Source: Mesodorylaimus sp. YZB2_4
Taxonomy: Eukaryota > Nematoda > Enoplea > Dorylaimida > Dorylaimidae
Assembly (NCBI GenBank): GCA_030248295.1
Contig: JASANH010000419.1
Location: 1 to 64,000, forward strand
Reading direction: 5' to 3'
Length of the DNA: 64,000 bases
The position numbers and the translations under genes are program-made. Shown here in pieces: positions 57,101 to 64,000 of this stretch. Position 1 is the first letter of the stretch. Each line of letters starts with the position of its first letter. A model generated the notes under the pieces. The model searched no databases, had not been told where the DNA came from, and saw only the letters and a list, made by a program, of their open reading frames with translations.

Positions 57101-59546
57101 ACTAGAAAATTTTCACTTCTGGAAAACATGTGGGATGAGGGGGGGGAGATAAAGTCCTACAGTGTAGGCCATTGAACAGATCTGGTACAAAGCAAAATTT
57201 GAATTTCCCGCCGCATGCCGCTTATGACACTTTTACACAGATGAAGAGTCTTTTATTTTGAAGTCTGTGCGCTGGCTGTATCAAAGGAAATTTTCTGCTG
57301 ACAGTTTTCCTGATTTTTGGCTGTAATCTTCTTATTTCAAAGAGTGGCCAGAAGTTGTGGCTATTCTGATTAAAGAAGCTTTTAAGAGCGGGACAACCAC
57401 AAACTGGTGGGGAATCTTCCATCATGTAAAACTGCCATAAGTTGTTTCCGGCGGGAAATTTAAATTTTGCGCTGTAACAGATCTGAGAAGTGGTCTATAT
57501 GGCGTTTTTTGATGGTGGAAGATCGATTATATATATTATTTTACTGAAGAATCTGGTAAATCGGTTTTATCATCACTGAATCTCTGTAGGCTATAGCCAA
57601 AAGAAACCTTAATTTCACAGTTAGATCTTTTGGTCGGTTGAAAAGCAGGTCAGAAAGTTGGAGCTTGTTTAATTCAGGCACACAATAAAAAATTAGGTAT
57701 TTCGCAAACTTTGACACCAATTCGAATGTCTGATTAGAGGTCACAGAGCGTGTTATTCGTCCTCCTCTTACCAGTTAGCTATTAAATCTGAGGTATCAGA
57801 AGCATGCATGATCTGATGATAATCTCGCGGATTATGGCACGATTGCATGGCCTTCTAGACGGCCCGGTATAAAATGAGGCAGTAGTAAAAAAATTGCGGA
57901 ACTGACCAAATCGTAAGTTCCTCCACTCAACAATCTTCGTCGTCTAATGTATATTGTCATGTCACCCATAGCCAAGAACCATACTGCGCATTCGTGAGCA
58001 CAGGTCGTTTGCATTCTTGGATTATGCTGCTTCATGCCCAGATCTACGCGAGTTTGGAAATCGAGTTATCTGTGCTTCAGAGGTTCTAAACCAAATGACC
58101 AGAAATGTTTTGAATTGAAAGGTTCAAAACTAAGTTTAATTTAAAGCAGTTGCAGGTGTTCGAGGATCGATACAGAAGATCGGTAAAGGTCGTATTAGAG
58201 GACGCCAGAATTCGAATTTCCATTCATCTGGAAGCAAAAATGCTGCCAGATGGAAGTCTTCCAGCTGCCTCATGGCTGTTCCATTAGGAAATATAATGCG
58301 AATCAAGCTTCAAGAGTGGGCTCGTTCAAACTCGCCCCCCATTGGAGTATGCGCCTCATATAGGGCGGGGGTCGAACTTCCATCTGGACGCAGAATTTTG
58401 ACGTGACTCCTTGGCATCGATGAATTCCGTAAAAATCATTGGGACTTTAAAAGATTACTGTCTTCAAAATTTTGATGCGGTTGTATGATGATATTACTTA
58501 AGCTACGTTTCCCAGCCCACACAATTTACAGCTAGTAGACTTTCGAGTTAGAAAAAAGCAAATCGCTTGGCGCTCTTGGCGGTTCTCAGAAGTTTCTTCT
58601 CAAATGAAGTGGAAAAAGGAAGTACTGACTCCGCTTCGAGGTGCACGTACGTTCTAATCATAATCGGATCTCACAGTCAATTAGTAACAGGAAAAAAGAG
58701 TAACTATGCCAATTATAAACTATGGAACGGTTTTCAATAACAGAATGGAGCAAAGACGAAAAGCGTAATAAAAATAGTATTCTTCAGGAAGTCTGGAACT
58801 GGATGTCCCAACCCGGAGCTGAAACAAGATGTCCCGACATGTTTTCTGTAATTTTCAACAGCTAAAAAGTTTCACCCTCATTAGAAAGCAGAGCACAACT
58901 TGGATTGGAAAACGGGACTATGAGTCTCGAAAATCTACTCTGAAATCCAATAAAAATTGGAGTCGAAACCTGGACAAATTGTACTGAGCGTGATCCAAAT
59001 CGGGTGGCAACTTTTGCTCATGTTTTTCAAGTTAAGCAGGATAGTTTTTATGCAATTTGCGATTCATGATATGCCAATGAATTACATTCTGGCAAGCATA
59101 GGTGCCTTATAAATGCTTATAGGTTAGGCCCATCTACAACCGTCGAGCCATCGAAGGAAGAACGGGATCAATAAGATGAATATCAGGTTGCCTTTCTTGG
59201 ATTAAGCCCGTACTTGTTCGTGCCAGCGCCTGCCTAATTTTGTGCTAATAACTCTATTCTTCTTGAAGCCAAGGGTAGCGATATGAAATCCTTACATATC
59301 GGCATATTTTCAGGCTTTTAATGAAGGCGACAGACTTGACGATCAAAGTCGAAAACAACTCCTAGGCCAAGCGAGACGAATGTCGAAATCAGAAACAGTC
59401 CGTTTCGCACTGACGAGCGAAGAAAACTAGAGATCATAACAGGTGAGCAGTTCTGCTCGCACCCACTTTACAGTGCCACAAGTCACATTATTCACTTTCT
59501 GGCCCCGCGTGGCTTCCGTTGGCAAATTTCGATAAAGTAGGTGACC
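54110..59546. other. Long gene-poor interval
   Basis: Seen: a hairpin at 54297-54343 (CTTATTTGGAG with CTCCAAATAAG), followed by a smaller AGAAGGTGCCTTCT hairpin; a perfect 14-bp-arm hairpin at 55663-55697; a minus-strand SINE tail fragment at 57945-58020 (GTCATGTCAC..CCATAGCCAAG). No protein-coding exon with recognisable similarity was found. Confidence 0.45.
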
Positions 59547-61303
59547 ATGGAGGACGCATCGTGCCAGACGGAGGATGAGGAATCGTACGATTCTGGTCAG
59601 TTGATCAATCAACGATGGCTTATTGTGGGTAAATTGAAACTTTTCTGATATTTTGTAATAGTTAGACTTTAGGTGAGCAAACTGGGACAAGGGAACAATG
59701 GTTATGTATTTTCTGTTCACGATTTCCATGAATGCAAAAACGAGACCAGAGAACGTCCGAAATTCGCAGTGAAAATTCAAAGATTAGGATCACGATCGGC
59801 CATCATGGAAAACGAAATTAATTTCTATCAAATAGCGAAAAGTAGGATGCTCCTTTTTACACCGTTCCCTCGATGGCCTCTTTGCTCTTGGTTGTTTGTG
59901 GGATTTCTGCCTGCAAATTGGAAGAAAATACTGGGGCTATTGAAAATAGGAGTAAAAATATAGATCGATTTCAGTGCATCTAGAAACGCGAAAAAGCTGA
60001 ATAGATGATTGGAATGTGGTTTTGCAGATGTGTCCACTCGGCGTTGTTTCTCACTCCATCACATCCACACTTTGCTTGATTTCGGTTTCCACAAGAACGG
60101 CGCCATCTATTTCGTCTGTCCACTTCTGGGTCCTAGTTTGGACGCGGTCGTCGGCAATGCACCGGATAAGAAGTTGAGCATTTGCGCCAGTTTGCACGTC
60201 GCTCAAGAATTGTTATTGGCCATCAGCGAAGTTCACAGGCTCGGATACACGCACAGGAACGTGAAGCCGGTAAGAATATATTTTGTCATTGTGGTTTTTT
60301 TACAGATTTAATTTATACTGCAGAGCAATTTTGCTTTCGGTTTATCGAATTATTCTAACCACTTGTACATCATCGATTTTGGACGAGTGCGAGTGTGCAA
60401 TAACAAGCCAATAAGCAATGATCAGCTGACCAGGAACGATCGATATAGCGGCCCGTTATGGTTTACTAGTTTAAATGGTCACTTGAAGAGAGTAAGGACC
60501 TGTAAAACAATACGTACAGTACGAGGGACAGGACAGCAGCCCACACCCACACACTCAGCGGCGTAATTCGGATCTTACATTATTGTGGTTCGCAGAATCA
60601 ATGTCGGATTATTGAAAAAAAGCACGATATTCAGATTTAGCACGCTTTTCACAGGGTAGACAATATTTTAGACCGCCATCTCAAGTATAGTCGAAACTCT
60701 GATTTCCGAATGCTCCCCTTGTTGCAATGAAGAATTCCTGCTTTTTTTACATGTAGGTGCTGGTGGTCCGGTTTCGTCGAAGTCAGCACTTTACCCTACA
60801 CCACACATAAAGCACAGGAATGGGAAAAACTACTCAGCTAATGTGATTTGTTTGCCGCCGCGCAGGTTCTGGGCCGTAAAGATGATTTGCAAAGTTGGCT
60901 CTACGTGTTGGCTTACCTGGCATCGGGACGTTTGCCTTGGTTCGATATAGTTGATAAGCAATCAATAGCTGCTTCGAAGTTAGAAGCTGACCAAAATCCA
61001 AGCTCATTGATCGGCTCATTCCCGGCACAAATATATCGTGTTTGGAATTACATCAAAAATTTGGGGTAAGCGTAAAGCGTGTCAGTTATGTACAGTAGTG
61101 GCAACTTTAAAGTTCAGGGTTTAAGAAGAGAGAAGGAAAAGAAAATCTTTCGGATCTTACATCTGTTCTGTCTGTTTTTGCCTTTTAGAGAAGACGAATC
61201 GCCGAATTACGGTTATCTCATGCAGCATCTCGAAGAAGCTTTAAGCACGATTTGCTCGTCAGATTGTACAGCCAGCCATTATCCTTTTAATGATGTGTGC
61301 TGA
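59547..61303 (+). CDS. CK1/TTBK-like pseudokinase (HRD to HRN)
   Basis: Exons 59547-59624, 59673-59841, 60028-60269, 60324-60491, 60866-61065 and 61189-61303 join in phase to 323 aa, all of it kinase domain. Seen in order: glycine loop LGQGNNGYVF, lysine in FAVKIQ, LLGPSLDAVV, catalytic loop YTHRNVKPSNFAFG, DFG in YIIDFGRVR, then KDDLQSWLYVLAYLASGRLPW. This is the casein kinase 1 / tau-tubulin kinase pattern that is greatly expanded in nematodes. The catalytic Asp of HRD is Asn, while the Lys and DFG are kept, so nucleotide binding is likely but phosphotransfer is doubtful. The activation segment is also unlike canonical CK1 (RYSGPLWFTSLNGHLKR). Relatives in nematodes are often testis-expressed. 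The first donor (GTGGGT) was chosen because it keeps phase and the usual VSKLGQG. Confidence 0.87.
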
Positions 61304-61742
61304 AAATATTTTACAATTACTCGTACAGAATTGTGGCGATGTAGCTTTTGTGAAAAGATTTGGGAAACTTTCTAAACCGGCTCGTAAGCTCACGTAAGCG
61401 GAAAAAACACTACATGAAATTTGATTAGCCAGTCTGTGGAGTTAAAAAAGAGCAGATTTCTTCTTCAAGGAAGAAGCAATCCCTGATTTTCAGTTTAAAA
61501 AGACACAAAAAATTAATTTTTTAAACAAGCTCCAGCTGTTTCACCTCAACAAAATAGGGTGAACCGGAGCTCCAGCTTATTCTAGCTTGGAAACCCCTCA
61601 ATGACGAAAAAACCTTCGCCTTGCTCACAAAGAGGCGACTTCTCATCAGGGCCACTGGCACGTAAAATACATAGTATCTGGTTAGTAAGAAACATAAAAA
61701 ACGCTCTTAAGCCTGCAGAAGCGAAGAGAAAACGCCGCGTGA

Positions 61743-63175
61743 AGGCTCGTTTATACTCGCTACGCTGCAGCTGGCGTAGCGCGCAGCACACAGCGTAAAG
61801 TAAAGTTTCGCGGGTAGGTACTGTACTACGACTATGCGAACTGCCGCCGAATGTCGTAGCGATGCAACAGCAGACAAAGTATAAACGATTCGTTTTGGGC
61901 TGCTGCCGCAGGACCGCCGAGTCGTACTTTTTGCACTAAGAAAAAAGTTAGTGCAAAAAATACGCGCCCGCGTACCGGCGGTCTCCTCTTTGAAAATATT
62001 TCACTTAATTATCTCAATTTAAATTTCAGCGACTTAGTTTGTCCGTTTTTAACTATTCTAGCTTAGATATAAGTTTGATTGCATATTTTAAAATGCTGAA
62101 AATGTGGTACATTATAATTTTCATTCCCTTTTTCAACAGGCGAATTGAGGAATTGCAAAATTTGAAATTTCAAGAGCGGCCGCTGCCTAGGAGTCATGAT
62201 TTCTCCTTCGAGTGTAACCCACATTGGCCTGTATGGCTTCGACGACAAATGTAAATTTCTAAAAGCTCCGGATCATCGAAGGTAAGTTTCAATTTTGCTG
62301 CGCCATGTTGTATTTATTTGTCATAGTTGTGCTGTCGACGGGCTCTATCCATGGCAAAGTCAGAATGATAATGAACAAATGAAACAAAGTTAGGAGATGC
62401 CCGTTTAACACACTGCACCTACTGTAGAAAAAGCCTGAACAGTTTTGCAATACTGTTCTGCGAACTCGTCAGTAATAGAATCAGAACAGGAGGTCAATTT
62501 CTGTAAAGCTCAGTTTTGCAATTGCATCGTTATTTTCATGCTTTTAGATTTCAATGACCTTCACCCAGCATTGAAGCGATCGATTACACTGTTTTCCAAT
62601 TTTGAGGAGAGAAGGAGTGATAAATCGTGCCGTAAATCCAAGAATCCTTTCCGACGTCTTGCCTATAGAAATGGCACTCAAGACATTGCTGGGGAATAAG
62701 AGTGACGGCAAGGCTGATATGGTAGCGTAAACTCTGTGTTTGGGTTCGAGATTGCACAGAAGTAACTGATTGCAATTTGTTAGATTATGATGTGATACTC
62801 TCCAATTTTGTGTCAACAGATTCTGTCCACTTTCTGTCTGTTTCTATCTGACTCTCTGCCAACAATAGAAAAAGTTAAATAAATAGCTGTCCGATATAGT
62901 CCGTTGTCTGTTCTGTACGAATAGGGCATGTTGGAATTGTAGGTAGACACTCATTCGAGCTCATCCCCGGCTACAGTAGAAAATCGCGCACACAAGGCGA
63001 AAAAAGGGGTTTCCCGTTTTCAGCAGACAACTCTGCTCCGCCGCAGTATTCCGATTTCTACGCGCGCAGGTCTCTGCGCGCAGACCTACGCGCTGAAGTA
63101 TAAACATCCCCCTGCTGCGCTCGGCGACGCTGTGCGCGCTACGCCAGCCGCAGCGTAGCGAGTATAAACGAGCCT
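61743..63175. mobile_element. 1.43-kb TIR DNA element, non-autonomous, TGA target duplication
   Basis: AGGCTCGTTTATACTCGCTA at the left end is inverted exactly at the right end (TAGCGAGTATAAACGAGCCT). The match extends to about 50 bp of GC-rich sequence (CTGGCGTAGCGCGCA). TGA flanks both ends, at 61740-61742 and 63176-63178. Three-base duplications with such ends suggest a Harbinger-like element, but this is only a guess. No transposase frame is seen. Confidence 0.75.
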
Positions 63176-63178
63176 TGA

Positions 63179-64000
63179 AGTTTTGGTTTTAGATCCCGAA
63201 GAAAACCGGTGGGTTCAGCAGGTAGTGAGCTCTGTGTGCGGCCTGTATCACATCAATTCCAAACTCAGCGAGAGCAAAATATTTTTGGGTTTTTGCTGCC
63301 TCAGTTGCCACATACAGTATACTGTACTTGTTTGAAACAATAAATGCAGCGCCCATTTTATGTAACATCGTTGAATGATGTCGATCGGTCGTTATTATCT
63401 GTTTTCTTTGGGAATGTACACCCGGACTATTCTTTCACGCGGCAGGCGTGCATATTCCCAAAGAGAACAGGTTATAGGAGCTGCGTAGACTTGAGATAAT
63501 GGACAGGACGGATACGACTCGCAATTTACCGAGCGTCAGCCAGTACGAGATATTAGCCAGTCACGCAATTTCTGAAGAGCATGATCGTTTTGGTAGCGGT
63601 CTCTTCATTTTTTGATCATTTGCGGTCAATCGTAAAAGAGTGATTCGAAACGGCAAAACGGGACTGCGGCATCCCAAAAAGATGCGATGAGTGATAATAG
63701 CTTTCTCGTGTTTGAAATTCGACCATTTCTAGGCTGTAGTTTGTGATACAAGAACTTTCACACGAATCTGCTTGCTGATCACATGGTTTTTGGCGGGATT
63801 TCAAAATCAAAATTTTTGTTGCTGATCGCCACGCGAGCGAAGTTGCAGCCCATCGCGAAGAAGCAAATGACGCTCTTTTAGGAGATGCATTCTCTTACGA
63901 GTCCGCCTTTAATATGATGGAATAATCTTTCGCAGGAGGAATGTCTTCGATGCCTGTCTGCTCGAGCATTTTGGTTGCGGCAAAATTATTACCAGAGGCA
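63179..64000. other. Window end, no gene seen
   Basis: It contains a hairpin at about 63408-63476 (CTGTTTTCTTTGGGAAT against ATTCCCAAAGAGAACAG), related to the repeat at 41.7 kb. The last 200 bases contain a short open stretch (AKKQMTLF-like) that could belong to a gene beyond the edge, but this cannot be judged. Confidence 0.4.

Overview
The window is animal nuclear DNA. It has short introns with GT..AG ends and mostly TTTCAG/TTTTAG acceptors, a U5 spliceosomal RNA, and metazoan genes: a DEG/ENaC channel, reticulon, SAE1, a GnRH/corazonin-like GPCR and an allatostatin-C-like neuropeptide. An F37C4.5-type DUF4139 gene and a TTBK-like casein kinase 1 pseudokinase make an ecdysozoan, most likely a nematode, my best guess. 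A tardigrade is not excluded. Exon models were built by hand from reading frame, splice motifs and phase, and phases close in every model given high confidence.

Layout: 1.2-3.3 kb, DEG/ENaC channel (+). 3.8-12.3 kb, two tandem DUF4139 genes (-) with matching seven-exon structures; their introns hold a MITE, a truncated LINE and SINEs. 12.8-16.6 kb, dispersed repeats and, at 14.3 kb, a two-exon gene for a small secreted precursor ending in an allatostatin-C-like Cys-paired peptide. 17.8-28.4 kb, a reticulon gene (+) with two alternative N-termini joined to a common reticulon domain. 28.9-29.9 kb, a 21-bp AT-rich satellite. 30.5-33.5 kb, SAE1, the SUMO E1 subunit (-). 34.1-34.3 kb, a near-perfect long hairpin. 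35.0-42.0 kb, two tandem secreted mucin-like/thrombospondin-repeat genes (-), one of 295 aa and one blown up to 1079 aa by a 24-bp coding repeat. 43.0-43.8 kb, a truncated LINE. 46.2-47.7 kb, the peptide GPCR (-). 49-54 kb, a transposon-rich tract with a complete 944-bp MULE-type element (9-bp target duplication) that encodes only a FLYWCH-like N-terminal transposase domain, then a cluster of foldback elements. 53.99-54.11 kb, U5 snRNA. 59.5-61.3 kb, the CK1-like pseudokinase (+). 61.7-63.2 kb, a 1.43-kb TIR element.

There is no operon or defence-type system here. The items most worth following are the AST-C-like precursor, the repeat-expanded mucin/TSP1 paralogue with a possible gene-conversion tract, the small FLYWCH MULE, the catalytic-Asp-to-Asn kinase, and a tRNA-derived SINE whose 3' tail matches the tail of a local LINE.
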